In this document: piece by piece, positions 42,258 through 50,454 of the stretch
Layout of the letters: every line of letters begins with the position of its first letter
How positions within the stretch are numbered: position 1 is the first letter of the stretch
NCBI RefSeq assembly: GCF_002252755.1
Contig: NZ_NHOY01000105.1
Location: 1-64,000 of the forward strand
Reading direction: 5' to 3'
From: Halorubrum sp. Hd13
Lineage (GTDB): Archaea; Halobacteriota; Halobacteria; Halobacteriales; Haloferacaceae
Length of the DNA stretch: 64,000 bases
The notes under the pieces: model-generated
Databases searched by the model: none
What the model saw: only the letters and a program-made list of their open reading frames with translations
What the model was told of the DNA's origin: nothing
Program-made: the position numbers and the translations under genes

Positions 42258-42677
42258 TCAGCGAACGACCGTCACGGGGACCGGCGAGTTCTGGAACACC
42301 GACTTCGCCACGTTGCCGACGAGGAGCCGGTCGGCGAGCGACCCGCTGTGCGTCCCGATCACGACCGCGTCGAAGTCGTCAGCGCGCTCGACGATCCGGC
42401 TCGCCGGCGACCCGACCTCGGACTCCACCTTCACCTCGACACCGTACTCCGTGGCGATCTTTCCCGCCCGTTCGAACACGTCCTCGGAGAGCTCTCGGAC
42501 CCGCTCCTCGCTGTCGTCCGCGAGCGCGATTCCCGTCGCCGCACCCATCATCCCGGAGGGCTCGCCGACGACGTGTAACACCGTCACGTCGGCGTCCCGA
42601 TGTACGTCGAGCGCGTAGCGGAGCGCCCGTTCGGCGAGCTCTGAGTCGTCCATGGCCACCAGTACGCGCTCTACCAT
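42258..42677 (-). CDS. Universal stress protein (UspA family)
   Basis: 139 residues starting MVERVLVAMDDSELAERAL. The nucleotide-binding motif GTHSGSLADRLLVGNVAKSV is present. The minus-strand TTTATT at 42701-42706, 26 nt ahead of the ATG, makes a leaderless monocistronic unit. Like the other two UspA genes in the window it is probably a stress or growth-phase protein; target unknown. A longer frame upstream is antisense to the CinA gene. Confidence 0.9.
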   Translation of the reverse strand: MVERVLVAMDDSELAERALRYALDVHRDADVTVLHVVGEPSGMMGAATGIALADDSEERVRELSEDVFERAGKIATEYGVEVKVESEVGSPASRIVERADDFDAVVIGTHSGSLADRLLVGNVAKSVFQNSPVPVTVVR

Positions 42678-42748
42678 GGTACACGTACACGCGCCACGGG
42701 AATAAACGCTTGCGGGCTCGGACGACTCGACCGGCGTCGGGCCTTTGC

Positions 42749-43267
42749 TTACTCCCCGTCGTCGATCTCTCGGACCGCCCGCAGTAAAGCGTCGAGCGCG
42801 GCGTCGACCGCGGCGCGTTTCACGGCGTCGCGGTCCCCGTCGAGGGCGACGCGCTCGCTCCGGACGAACGACGCCTCGGTCCCCCACGGCGCTGCGTACG
42901 CGACGCCGACGTACACGAGCCCGACGGGCTTCTCCGCGGTGCCGCCGTCCGGTCCGGCGATTCCGGTGGTGGCGACCGCCCACGTCGTGTTGGCGTGATC
43001 GCGCGCGCCGGCCGCCATCTCCTCCGCGACCGCCGCGCTCACTGCCCCCTCGGCGTCGAGCGACTCGCGGGAGACGCCGAGCACCTCCCGCTTCGCGTCG
43101 TACGCGTAGGTGACGAACCCCCGGTCGAAGTAGGCGCTCGCGCCGGGGACGTCCGTCACGCGCGACCCGACCAGCCCGCCGGTCAGCGACTCCGCGACCG
43201 CGAGCGACTCGCCGCGGTCGGTCAGCAGTTCGCCGAGGACCTCCGCGGTCGACTCCGTCTCGTCCAT
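42749..43267 (-). CDS. CinA family protein (nicotinamide-nucleotide amidohydrolase, PncC-like)
   Basis: 172 residues, the single C-terminal CinA domain. Motifs: LAVAESLTGGLVGSRVTDVP, TYAYDAKREVLGV, and VATTGIAGPDGGTAEKPVGL. Family members deamidate nicotinamide mononucleotide to nicotinate mononucleotide, recycling NAD breakdown product; activity here is by family. It starts 59 nt from the divergent methyltransferase. Confidence 0.87.
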   Translation of the reverse strand: MDETESTAEVLGELLTDRGESLAVAESLTGGLVGSRVTDVPGASAYFDRGFVTYAYDAKREVLGVSRESLDAEGAVSAAVAEEMAAGARDHANTTWAVATTGIAGPDGGTAEKPVGLVYVGVAYAAPWGTEASFVRSERVALDGDRDAVKRAAVDAALDALLRAVREIDDGE

Positions 43268-43326
43268 GCCCTTCGTCTGACCCGCACGCCCGTGGGATTT
43301 ACGCTCGGGGGGACGCAAGCGCTCCC

Positions 43327-43950
43327 ATGACGGACTGGGACGAGCGATTTGCGTCCGGCGAGTATCCCCGGGAGCCGGAGCCGTCGCCCGTGTTGCGCTC
43401 GTACGAGCCCGCGATCTCCGACGGACGCGCGCTCGACGTCGCCGCGGGCACCGGCCGGAACGCGGTGTTCTTAGCCGACGCCGGCTACGACGTCGACGCG
43501 CTCGACGCCTCTCGCGAGGGGCTACGGATCATCGGCGAGCGCGCCGCGGACCGGGGGATCGGCGACCGGATCGAACCGGTCCTGGGCGACGTCTCCACGT
43601 ACGCCTTCCCGAGCGAGGCGTACGAGCTGATCACGATGAGCTTCTTCCACGTGCTCGACCGCTTCGCCGACCTCGCCGAGGCGCTCGTCCCCGGCGGCTA
43701 CCTCTTCGTCGAGGGACACCTCCGGTCCGCGTCGCCGACGCCGTCCGGTCCGAGCGACGACCGGTACCGGTTCGCCGCCAACGAACTCCTGCGGGCGGGG
43801 CTCGGCCTGACAGTGCTGTACTACGACGAGACGACGGAGGAGCGCCCCGACGACCGACGCCGCGCGACGGCCCGCCTGCTCGCCCGCCGGTCGACCGGCG
43901 GGCGACAGTCGTATCCGCCGCGGCCCGGCGGGGAGCCGGCCGATGACTGA
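43327..43950 (+). CDS. Class I SAM-dependent methyltransferase (TehB-like)
   Basis: 207 residues. Motifs: LDVAAGTGRNAVFLADAGYD (SAM motif I), DALDASREGLRII, and GDVSTYAFPSEAYELITMSF. The short form with WDERFASGEYPREPEPSPVL at the N-terminus is like tellurite-resistance-type (TehB) enzymes. Small polar substrate likely, not specified. Its last 8 nt overlap the next gene, which encodes a sensor-like domain. Confidence 0.85.
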   Translation: MTDWDERFASGEYPREPEPSPVLRSYEPAISDGRALDVAAGTGRNAVFLADAGYDVDALDASREGLRIIGERAADRGIGDRIEPVLGDVSTYAFPSEAYELITMSFFHVLDRFADLAEALVPGGYLFVEGHLRSASPTPSGPSDDRYRFAANELLRAGLGLTVLYYDETTEERPDDRRRATARLLARRSTGGRQSYPPRPGGEPADD

Positions 43951-44443
43951 GGGCGGATCGCACGGGGAGTCGCTCCGCGCGCTCGTGGCGTCTGCCGTCG
44001 GCGACGACCTCTCGGGGTCCGACGACCCGGTTGCTGTCGTCGAGCGCGGTGACGACCCCGGACCCGCGGCGCGGCTCTCCGGGCTCGTCGCCGGCGACGA
44101 CTCCGTCGCGGGCGTGGTCCCGCGGATCGACGCGTCGATCGCTCGCTCGGTCGCGGACGGGGTCGAGGGGACGGTGCGACTCGTCTTCACCGGACGCGCG
44201 AGCGATCGGTTCGACGGGCCCTCGGGCGCCGCCGTCCGTTCGATCCTCTCGGGCCACGGCGTCGAGGCGTACCGCCACGAGGGCGACTCGCCGGTCGGGG
44301 TCCTCCTCGTCGGCGACCGCGCCGTCGTCGGGCTGTTCGACGACGCCGGGCTCGCCGCGATCCTGTGGTCCGACGCGCCGCCAGTCCGCGAGTGGGCGGC
44401 CGCGACCTGTCGCCGGTTCCTCTCGGCCGCCGAGCCGGTGTGA
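43943..44443 (+). CDS. Orphan regulator-type sensor domain without DNA-binding part
   Basis: 166 residues. VPRIDASIARSVADGVEGTV, then LVFTGRASDRFDG, then DSPVGVLLVGDRAVVGLFDD and DAPPVREWAAATCRRFL follow the pattern of the ligand-binding half (FilR1/TrmB-like middle and C-terminal domain) of haloarchaeal transcription regulators, but no helix-turn-helix is present. It overlaps the methyltransferase gene by 8 nt. A role as a partner or ligand sensor is only a guess. Confidence 0.55.
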   Translation: MTEGGSHGESLRALVASAVGDDLSGSDDPVAVVERGDDPGPAARLSGLVAGDDSVAGVVPRIDASIARSVADGVEGTVRLVFTGRASDRFDGPSGAAVRSILSGHGVEAYRHEGDSPVGVLLVGDRAVVGLFDDAGLAAILWSDAPPVREWAAATCRRFLSAAEPV

Positions 44444-44490
44444 CGGCCCGCAGCGCGGCGCGACGACCGCGTGCGCACGCGGCACACCGC

Positions 44491-44499
44491 TTTTAAATA
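44491..44499 (+). promoter_or_regulatory. TATA box of the 44520 gene
   Basis: TTTTAAATA centred 25 nt ahead of the ATG at 44520, giving a leaderless transcript. Confidence 0.55.
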
Positions 44500-44519
44500 C
44501 GCCCGGCGAAGCGACTCGT

Positions 44520-44780
44520 ATGAAGGCAGCGCTCCTGCTCATCGTCGGTTTCCTCGGACTGGTTCAGACGCTCGCCCCGCGCCCCGTCGTGCGGGCGTGG
44601 ACGAAGGTCGTCTACCGCGACGCGGGCGACGCGGAACCCCGAGAGTGGGCCTACGTCGCCGCGCGAGCCGAGGGAGCGGTGCTCGCGCTCGTCTCGATGG
44701 CGGGGCTGTACCGCCTCGCGACGGCCGAAGCCGACGACAGTGGGCCGATCCAGGCGCCCGACGAGCCGACGGACGAGTAG
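44520..44780 (+). CDS. Small protein with N-terminal hydrophobic helix
   Basis: 86 residues: KAALLLIVGFLGLVQTLAP then RPVVRAWTKVVYRDAGDAEP and a second hydrophobic segment GAVLALVSMAGLYRLA, with an acidic tail. Possibly membrane-associated. No known family. A TATA box 25 nt upstream supports expression. The preceding reading frame continuation is not used because the ATG follows the TATA. Confidence 0.6.
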   Translation: MKAALLLIVGFLGLVQTLAPRPVVRAWTKVVYRDAGDAEPREWAYVAARAEGAVLALVSMAGLYRLATAEADDSGPIQAPDEPTDE

Positions 44781-44825
44781 CTCGGGCGAGCCCCGCCGCG
44801 AGCGACCGCGACCGCGGTTTCCGCC

Positions 44826-44889
44826 GCTGGGCTCAGTCGTCGCTGGGCTCAGTCGTCGCTGGGCTCAGTCGTCGCTGGGCTCAGTCGTC
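44826..44889. repeat. Four tandem 16-bp units at the tdk stop codon
   Basis: GCTGGGCTCAGTCGTC is repeated four times in a row. The last unit contains the tdk stop codon (TCA on this strand), so the repeat lies across the end of the gene and extends past it. In tdk sense the unit is GACGACTGAGCCCAGC. Confidence 0.9.
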
Positions 44890-45603
44890 GCTCGGGTCCA
44901 CCGGTTCCTCTGGGAGTTCGGTCGACGTCTCGCCGTCGGTCGACGTGTCGGGAGCGGCCGCTTCGTCGGACGTCGCCTCCTCGTCGGCCAGATACGACCG
45001 GCCGCCGTCCGGACGCTCACCGGTTCTCAAGACGTGGCAGTCGCGGCACCGCGCCTCGTACGACTCCTCGGCGCCGACGAGGATGGTCGGGTCCTCGGTG
45101 TGGGCGGGCTCGCCCTCGATGAGCCGCTGGTTCCGTGAGGCGGGTTCGCCGCACACCGAGCAGATCGCCTGGAGCTTGTCGACGTACTCGGCGGTCGCCA
45201 TGAGCTGCGGGAGCGGCTCGAACGGCTCGCCCCGGAACGTCTGGTCGGTGCCGGAGACGATCACGCGGGTGCCGGCGTCGGCGAGCCCGTTACACACCTC
45301 GACGAGCGCGTTCGAGAAGAAGTTCGCCTCGTCGACCGCGACGACCTCCGGGTACGGCTCGTCGTCAAGGATCGCCAGCGGCCCGTCGCCCTCGTTATCG
45401 ACGACGGTCGCGTCCCACTGGCGACCCGTGTGACTGCCGATCGTCGTCTCCCCGTAGCGGTCGTCGACCGCGGGCTTGTACACCGCGACCGACTGCCCGG
45501 CGATCTCGGACCGGCGGAGGCGGCGCAACAGCTCCTCGGTCTTCCCCGAGAACATCGACCCCGAGATGACCTCGATCCACCCGGATCGAGTGATGGCGTG
45601 CAT
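44881..45603 (-). CDS. tdk: Thymidine kinase
   Basis: 240 residues. It phosphorylates thymidine in salvage. P-loop GSMFSGKTEELLRRLRR, Walker B VVAVDEANFF, and a zinc ribbon CSVCGEPASRNQ...CRDCH identify the type II (TK1-like) enzyme. The C-terminal 45 residues are an acidic/Thr/Pro tail (SDEAAAPDTSTDGETS) ending in DPSDD at the tandem-repeat boundary. Length is about 40 residues more than bacterial homologues because of that tail. Start gives MHAITRSGWIEVISG. Confidence 0.92.
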   Translation of the reverse strand: MHAITRSGWIEVISGSMFSGKTEELLRRLRRSEIAGQSVAVYKPAVDDRYGETTIGSHTGRQWDATVVDNEGDGPLAILDDEPYPEVVAVDEANFFSNALVEVCNGLADAGTRVIVSGTDQTFRGEPFEPLPQLMATAEYVDKLQAICSVCGEPASRNQRLIEGEPAHTEDPTILVGAEESYEARCRDCHVLRTGERPDGGRSYLADEEATSDEAAAPDTSTDGETSTELPEEPVDPSDD

Positions 45604-45682
45604 GAGCGATCGGGCTGGTGCCAGCGACTAAACCGTTTCTCTCCCGGCCCGTCGCAGGGGCGGAACGGCGGTCGGATCGCGG

Positions 45683-46138
45683 TCAGACGCCGCTCGCGAG
45701 CGCGACGACCACCGCGGCGGCGACGACGTACACCGCGGCCGAGACCGCCCAGTCGCGCCGGATCGTCGCGAGCCGCTGCCGGGGGATTCCCCGGGCGCGC
45801 GGGAGCGGGACGAGCGCGAAGAAGCCGATCATCAACGCGAGCATGACCGGCGACGCGACGGCGAGCGCGACCGGGGCGCCGACGCCGAGTCCGACCTGAA
45901 CCGCGGAGACGAGACCGACGAAGAGGAGCCCCGAGCCGCCGCCGGCGACGTAGTGGACCCACGTGGCCAGCCGCTCCGGGGCCCGGTCGACCGACGTGTT
46001 TGTGAGCACGCTCGCGGCGACCCTGGGAGCCGTCGTCCCCTCCGGGAGCCGAGGCATCACGCGGTCCATCGCGAGCGTCGCGAGCAGTCCGACGACCGGC
46101 CCGAGTGCGAGGCCGGCGAGCAGCGAGAACGTGGCCAT
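45683..46138 (-). CDS. Unknown four-helix membrane protein
   Basis: 151 residues with four transmembrane helices: LLAGLALGPVVGLLATLAMD, VHYVAGGGSGLLFVGLVSA, LAVASPVMLALMIGFFALVP, and WAVSAAVYVVAAAVVVALAS. Between helices 1 and 2 is a soluble loop with PEGTTAPRVAAS. Arginine-rich loop PRARGIPRQRLATIRR precedes the last helix. No family assigned. It ends 79 nt after the tdk start on the same strand. Confidence 0.65.
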   Translation of the reverse strand: MATFSLLAGLALGPVVGLLATLAMDRVMPRLPEGTTAPRVAASVLTNTSVDRAPERLATWVHYVAGGGSGLLFVGLVSAVQVGLGVGAPVALAVASPVMLALMIGFFALVPLPRARGIPRQRLATIRRDWAVSAAVYVVAAAVVVALASGV

Positions 46139-46165
46139 CGCCGATCGGTACGGCCGCGACCGGCT

Positions 46166-47230
46166 TCAGTCTCCCGACGGGTCGATCTCCTCGCCGCCGA
46201 TCACGACCCGCGAGACGTCCGCGGCGCCCGCCCGCCGGACGATCGCCCGGACGAGGTCGCGCGCGCCGGCGAGGTTGTCGGAGTCGCCGTCGAGGGCGAG
46301 CAGGTCCGCGTCGGCGCCGGGCTCGACGACTCCCCGGTTTAGCCCCGCGATCTCGGCGCCGTTGACGGTCGCCATCCGCAGGACGTCGCGCGCGGGCAGG
46401 TCGGCCAGCTTGGCGGCGAACTCCATCTCGCGGAACATCGAGGGGGAGTCGAGCATCACGTTATCGGTGCCCAGCGCGACGGTCGTCCGCTCCGCGAGCT
46501 CGCGGACCGGCGGCACGCCGACGTTCGTCACGAGGTTCGAGCGCGGGCAGACGACGACCGGCGTGCCGCGGTCTTCGAGGCGTTCGAGATGAATCTGTTC
46601 GGCGTGGACCATGTGGACGAGGAAGTCCGGGTCGAGGTCCATCGCCGGGTTGACGTCGTCGGCGTCGCGCTCGCCCGCGTGGATCCCGAACAGCTTCCCC
46701 GCCTCGCGGGTCTCCCGCCGCACCGCGTCGAAGTCGGCGTCGCGGGCGCCGGAGGCGCCGTAGCCGTCGGCGACCGAGAGGACATCGGGGTCGTCGCGGC
46801 CGAACACGACGGGGTCGACCGCGCGCTCGCCGAAGGCGACGCCCTCGCCGGCGACCGCGTCCCGAAGCGCGGCCACGCCGTCGACGCCGCCCTCGCGGAA
46901 CTCCAGGAAGGTGGCGGTGCCGGTCGACTCCATGTACCGGAGCGTCCGGGCCATCGCCGCCACCTTCTCCTCGCGGCTCGCCGACCGCAGGAGCCGGTGT
47001 TTGAGTCCGTCCGGCGGGGCGACGAGCTCGTCGAGCGAGAGCCCCTCGCCCGCCTCCTTGGCGATGGAGTCGCCGATGTGGGTGTGGGCGTTGACGAAGG
47101 CGGGGAGGATCACGTCGTCGCTCTCGACGGACGCCTCTTCGATGCGGACGATCTCGCCGCCGTCGACGACCACCCGTCCCTCGACGGGCTCGAAGGCCTC
47201 GCCGACGAGTATCGTCCCCTCCAGATGCAT
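46166..47230 (-). CDS. Amidohydrolase, cytosine/adenosine-deaminase-like
   Basis: 354 residues. PAFVNAHTHIGDSIAKE carries the HxH pair, FGIHAGERDA and HMVHAEQIHLE the metal Glu/His, and ALGTDNVMLDSPSMFRE the Asp. The sub-barrel order and length (about 350) fit purine or pterin deaminases of the ATZ/TRZ family. An opening MHLEGTILVGEAFEPVEG gives the beta-sandwich. Substrate not determined. It runs toward the membrane-protein gene, 28 nt apart. Confidence 0.85.
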   Translation of the reverse strand: MHLEGTILVGEAFEPVEGRVVVDGGEIVRIEEASVESDDVILPAFVNAHTHIGDSIAKEAGEGLSLDELVAPPDGLKHRLLRSASREEKVAAMARTLRYMESTGTATFLEFREGGVDGVAALRDAVAGEGVAFGERAVDPVVFGRDDPDVLSVADGYGASGARDADFDAVRRETREAGKLFGIHAGERDADDVNPAMDLDPDFLVHMVHAEQIHLERLEDRGTPVVVCPRSNLVTNVGVPPVRELAERTTVALGTDNVMLDSPSMFREMEFAAKLADLPARDVLRMATVNGAEIAGLNRGVVEPGADADLLALDGDSDNLAGARDLVRAIVRRAGAADVSRVVIGGEEIDPSGD

Positions 47231-47296
47231 ACCTCACGGTCGCCAGCCCGGGGTTAAAACGTCACGGGAACGGGGCGGTGGAGGGCCTCAGCCTCC

Positions 47297-48559
47297 CTAC
47301 TCGAACTCGTCGAGCGTCGTCGCCATCGCCCCGCGCACCTCGCTCACGAGCCCGTCCGGGTCGAGGTCGAGCACGTCCGCGGCCGCGCGTCCGACGCGGT
47401 CGGTGGCCGGCTCGGGCGCGTACACGCCGAGGCGCCACTGGTTGCGCTGTGCGGTCCGGAGCGCGGAGACCAACGGCGACTGTCGCTCCAGCCGGCGGAT
47501 CTCGCCGCTGACCGTCACGCGGGCGGTCGACTCCCGCATGGACGGCTCCGGCGGCACGTCGAGGATCACGTGCTCGCGGTCGACGCCGGCCTCCTCGGCG
47601 ATCTCGCGCTCCAGGCCGACCTCGGCGTCGCGGTCCGCCTCGTGAACGCGCTCGGGGACGTCGTCGTACTCGGCCCACACCGCCAGCTTGTAGAGGTCGC
47701 GCTCGTCGTAGCGGCGGGAGAGCTCGCTGGTCGCCCGGCAGTCGCGGATCGCGGCGAGGAAGTCGTGGTCGTCCATGCGCCGGAGATCGGTCGCCGTCGT
47801 CGCTGTCGCGTCGAGCAGGTCGCTCGCGGACCGCCGCAGCATCGCCTTCGAGATGCGCGCGACGTGGTGCGTGTAGACGACCGGATTCATCAGCGCGCGG
47901 GCGAGCAGGAGGCTCTCCGCGGTCTGGACGTTCCCCTCGTCGAGGACGAGCTCCGGGCCGTCTCCGTCCGGGCCGACGCCCGCCGCGTCGCCCTCTCGCT
48001 CGACGAACGTCAGCTCGCGGACGAACCGCTCCGTGTCGATGGTGCCGTACGGGACGCCGGTGTGGTAGGCGTCGCGCACGAGGTAGTCCATGCGGTCGAC
48101 GTCGAGCTCGCCCGAGACGAGCCCGGCGTACGTCCCCTCGCCGGCGACGAGTCCGGCGATCCGGTCCGGGTCGAGGTCGCGGTCGCGGAGCACCTCGCCG
48201 ACCGCGCCGGTCGCGAGCAGCTCGCCGACGTCGTCGTGGTACTTCCCGGTCCGGCGGTGGGTGAGCGACTCCAAGTTGTGGCTGAACGGCCCGTGTCCCA
48301 CGTCGTGGAGCATCGCCGCCGCCTCGATCCGCTCGGCCCGCTTCCCGGCGATGCCGAGGTGGTCGAGCGCCCGGCTGGCGAGGTGGTAGACGCCGAGGCT
48401 GTGCTCGAAGCGGGTGTGGTTCGCGGAGGGGTAGACGAGCTGGACCGTCCCGAGCTGTTTCACGTGGCGGAGGCGCTGGACCGCGGGGGTGTCGATCAGC
48501 TCGGCGGCGACACCGTCGATCTCGATGTGGTCGTGGACGGTGTCCTTGACCGTGATCAT
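47297..48559 (-). CDS. HD-domain phosphohydrolase, paralogue A
   Basis: 420 residues from the ATG at 48559. The HD core is HTRFEHSLGVYHLASRAL, LHDVGHGPFSHNLE and ELDVDRMDYLVRDAYHTGVP, the SAMHD1/YdhR-like dNTP triphosphohydrolase arrangement (H...HD...D). The C-terminal third is a haloarchaea-specific acidic region. Substrate may be nucleotides, but is not shown. A close paralogue at 49101-50339 shares length and all motifs, with a UspA gene between. Confidence 0.85.
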   Translation of the reverse strand: MITVKDTVHDHIEIDGVAAELIDTPAVQRLRHVKQLGTVQLVYPSANHTRFEHSLGVYHLASRALDHLGIAGKRAERIEAAAMLHDVGHGPFSHNLESLTHRRTGKYHDDVGELLATGAVGEVLRDRDLDPDRIAGLVAGEGTYAGLVSGELDVDRMDYLVRDAYHTGVPYGTIDTERFVRELTFVEREGDAAGVGPDGDGPELVLDEGNVQTAESLLLARALMNPVVYTHHVARISKAMLRRSASDLLDATATTATDLRRMDDHDFLAAIRDCRATSELSRRYDERDLYKLAVWAEYDDVPERVHEADRDAEVGLEREIAEEAGVDREHVILDVPPEPSMRESTARVTVSGEIRRLERQSPLVSALRTAQRNQWRLGVYAPEPATDRVGRAAADVLDLDPDGLVSEVRGAMATTLDEFE

Positions 48560-48632
48560 GGGGAGCGGTTCGTCGGCATCTGGTAAAAGGAGTGGGAGGG
48601 CCGGCGGCGGCCGGCGGGAACCGCGGCTATTA

Positions 48633-48639
48633 TTTATAA
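48633..48639 (+). promoter_or_regulatory. TATA box of the 48663 UspA gene
   Basis: TTTATAA centred 27 nt before the ATG at 48663, as for a leaderless mRNA. Confidence 0.6.
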
Positions 48640-48662
48640 GGGTCGTCCGCAAAGGTCGGTGT

Positions 48663-49067
48663 ATGTACGAGTTGCTCATCGGGATCGATAACGCGACCGA
48701 CAGCCGCGCGGTCGCGCAGGCGGAGGCCGTCGCCGACCTCCCGCACGCGGCCGACGAGACGAAGGCGACCCTGTGTCACGTGTTCCAAGACAACCCCGAG
48801 GGAGCCTCTGTCCACCAGCTGTCCGCGGTGCGGCGGGCCCGGGAGACGCTCGAAGCGGCGGGGGTCACCTGCGTCCACTACGAGGCGAGCGGCGATCCGT
48901 CCGACGAGTTGCTCTCGGCCGCCGCCGACATCGACGCGAACGCGATCTGCGTCTCCGGGCGCAAGCGCCGACCGTCGGGGAAGGCCGTCTTCGGGAGCGT
49001 GACGCAGGACGTGATCCTCGGGAGCGATCGACCGGTGTTCGCGGTGCCGGCGCCGCGGGAAGAGTGA
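48663..49067 (+). CDS. Universal stress protein-like, short form
   Basis: 134 residues beginning MYELLIGIDNATDSRAVAQA. The USP fold is recognisable (ICVSGRKRRPSGKAVFGSVT with the nucleotide loop) though the opening differs from the standard DGS motif. The TATA box at 48633 fixes the start. It is set between the two HD-domain genes and transcribed opposite to both, so it divides the paralogues. Stress role inferred. Confidence 0.8.
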   Translation: MYELLIGIDNATDSRAVAQAEAVADLPHAADETKATLCHVFQDNPEGASVHQLSAVRRARETLEAAGVTCVHYEASGDPSDELLSAAADIDANAICVSGRKRRPSGKAVFGSVTQDVILGSDRPVFAVPAPREE

Positions 49068-49100
49068 GCGGGGACGACTGATCGGGGACGCCTGAACGGG

Positions 49101-50339
49101 TTACGTCCGCGTGCCAACGGTCCGGAGCCCGAGCACGTCGCGCGCGGCCTCGCCGACCGCGTCGACGTGCTCCGGCGGACAGTAGACGCCGAGCGTCCAG
49201 CGGCGGCGCTCGGCGCTCCGCAGCCCGCCGACGAGCTCTGAGGCGTCCTCCAGCCGCTGCGGGACGCCGTCGACGACGACGGTGGAGCCGGACTCCTTCA
49301 ACCCGGGCCGAGAGGGGACGTCGACGACCACCGCCTCGCGGTCCAGTCCGACGGCGTCGGCGATCTCGCGCTCGGCGGCGACCTCCTCGGCGTGACCCGC
49401 GTCGACGGTTCCCGCCGGCACGTCGGCCAGCCCGACCCACACCGCTCGCTTGTAGAGGTCGCGGCGCTCGATGCGCCGGCCGAGCTCGGGGACGGTCTCG
49501 CGGAGCTCGACGAGCAGGTCGTGGTCGGCCATGCGGCGGAACGTCGCAACGTCGGCGTCGGTGCGGTCGAGGTAGCGCTCGCAGGCGCGCTCCAGCATCG
49601 CGCCGGCGACCCGCGAGACGTGGTGGCGGTAGACGACCGCGTTCATCAGCGAGCGGGCGACGAGCAGGCTCTCCGCGGTCGGGACGTTTCCCTCCGCGAG
49701 CACGAGCTCCGCCCGCTCGGGATCGACAGAGCCGGAGTCGCTGGCTCCGTCGCTCCCGGCCGAGCCGCCCTCGCCCGCCAGTCGGAGCTCGTTGACGAGC
49801 CGTCCGGTGTCGACCGTGCCGTACGGGACGCCCGTGTGGTGGGCGTCGCGCACGAGGTAGTCCATGCGGTCGACGTCGAGCTCGCCCGAGACGAGCGCCC
49901 CGAGCCCGCCGTCGCCCGCGATCAGCGAGGCGACGCGTTCGGGGTCAAGCCCGTTGCGCTCCAAGACTTGGCACACCTCCCGGTCCGCGTCGGTCAGCAG
50001 CCACGCCACGTCGTCGTGGTCGCGCCCGGTCGCGCGCCGGATGATCCCCTCGGTCTGGTGCCCGTACGGGCCGTGGCCGGCGTCGTGGAGGAGCGCCGCC
50101 GCGCGGACGTGAGCCGCGGTGTCGTCGTCGAGGTCGAACCCCTCGACGGCGCCGCGCGCGAGGTGGTAGACGCCGAGGCTGTGCTCGAAGCGGGTGTGGT
50201 TCGCGGAGGGGTACACCAGCCTGACGGTGGACAGCTGTTTGATGTGGCGCAGTCGCTGGAAGGCGGGCGTGTCGATCAGTTGGGCGGCGAGGTCGCCGAG
50301 CCGGACGTGACCGTGGACGCTGTCCTTTATCGCCTTCAT
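49101..50339 (-). CDS. HD-domain phosphohydrolase, paralogue B
   Basis: 412 residues. Motifs match paralogue A residue for residue at key places: SANHTRFEHSLGVYHLA, LLHDAGHGPYGHQ, SGELDVDRMDYLVRDAHHTG, and the downstream AESLLVARSLMNAVVYRHH. Roughly half or more of the sequence is identical to the gene at 47297-48559. An ancient tandem duplication is the plain explanation. Differences cluster in the C-terminal acidic region and in a Gly/Ser insert near residue 195. dNTP or other nucleotide hydrolysis inferred. Confidence 0.85.
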   Translation of the reverse strand: MKAIKDSVHGHVRLGDLAAQLIDTPAFQRLRHIKQLSTVRLVYPSANHTRFEHSLGVYHLARGAVEGFDLDDDTAAHVRAAALLHDAGHGPYGHQTEGIIRRATGRDHDDVAWLLTDADREVCQVLERNGLDPERVASLIAGDGGLGALVSGELDVDRMDYLVRDAHHTGVPYGTVDTGRLVNELRLAGEGGSAGSDGASDSGSVDPERAELVLAEGNVPTAESLLVARSLMNAVVYRHHVSRVAGAMLERACERYLDRTDADVATFRRMADHDLLVELRETVPELGRRIERRDLYKRAVWVGLADVPAGTVDAGHAEEVAAEREIADAVGLDREAVVVDVPSRPGLKESGSTVVVDGVPQRLEDASELVGGLRSAERRRWTLGVYCPPEHVDAVGEAARDVLGLRTVGTRT

Positions 50340-50454
50340 CGTCCGGGCGTCGGCCGCAGACGGATTGGTCGTTTCGACTCGGCGCCGGCGTCGGTCGGGG
50401 GGCGAGCCGGCCCGCGGACGACGCGGGCTCGGGGCGGCGACCGTCCGGGGCGGG

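Noticed and set aside
41196-42578. 460-codon plus-strand frame through the island end and UspA gene
   Set aside because: Ser/Arg-rich shadow; crosses a minus-strand gene with clear family motifs and two TATA boxes.
44826-44889. Origin iterons or regulator-binding iterons
   Set aside because: Only four units placed over a stop codon, with no AT-rich region or orc1/cdc6 gene nearby.
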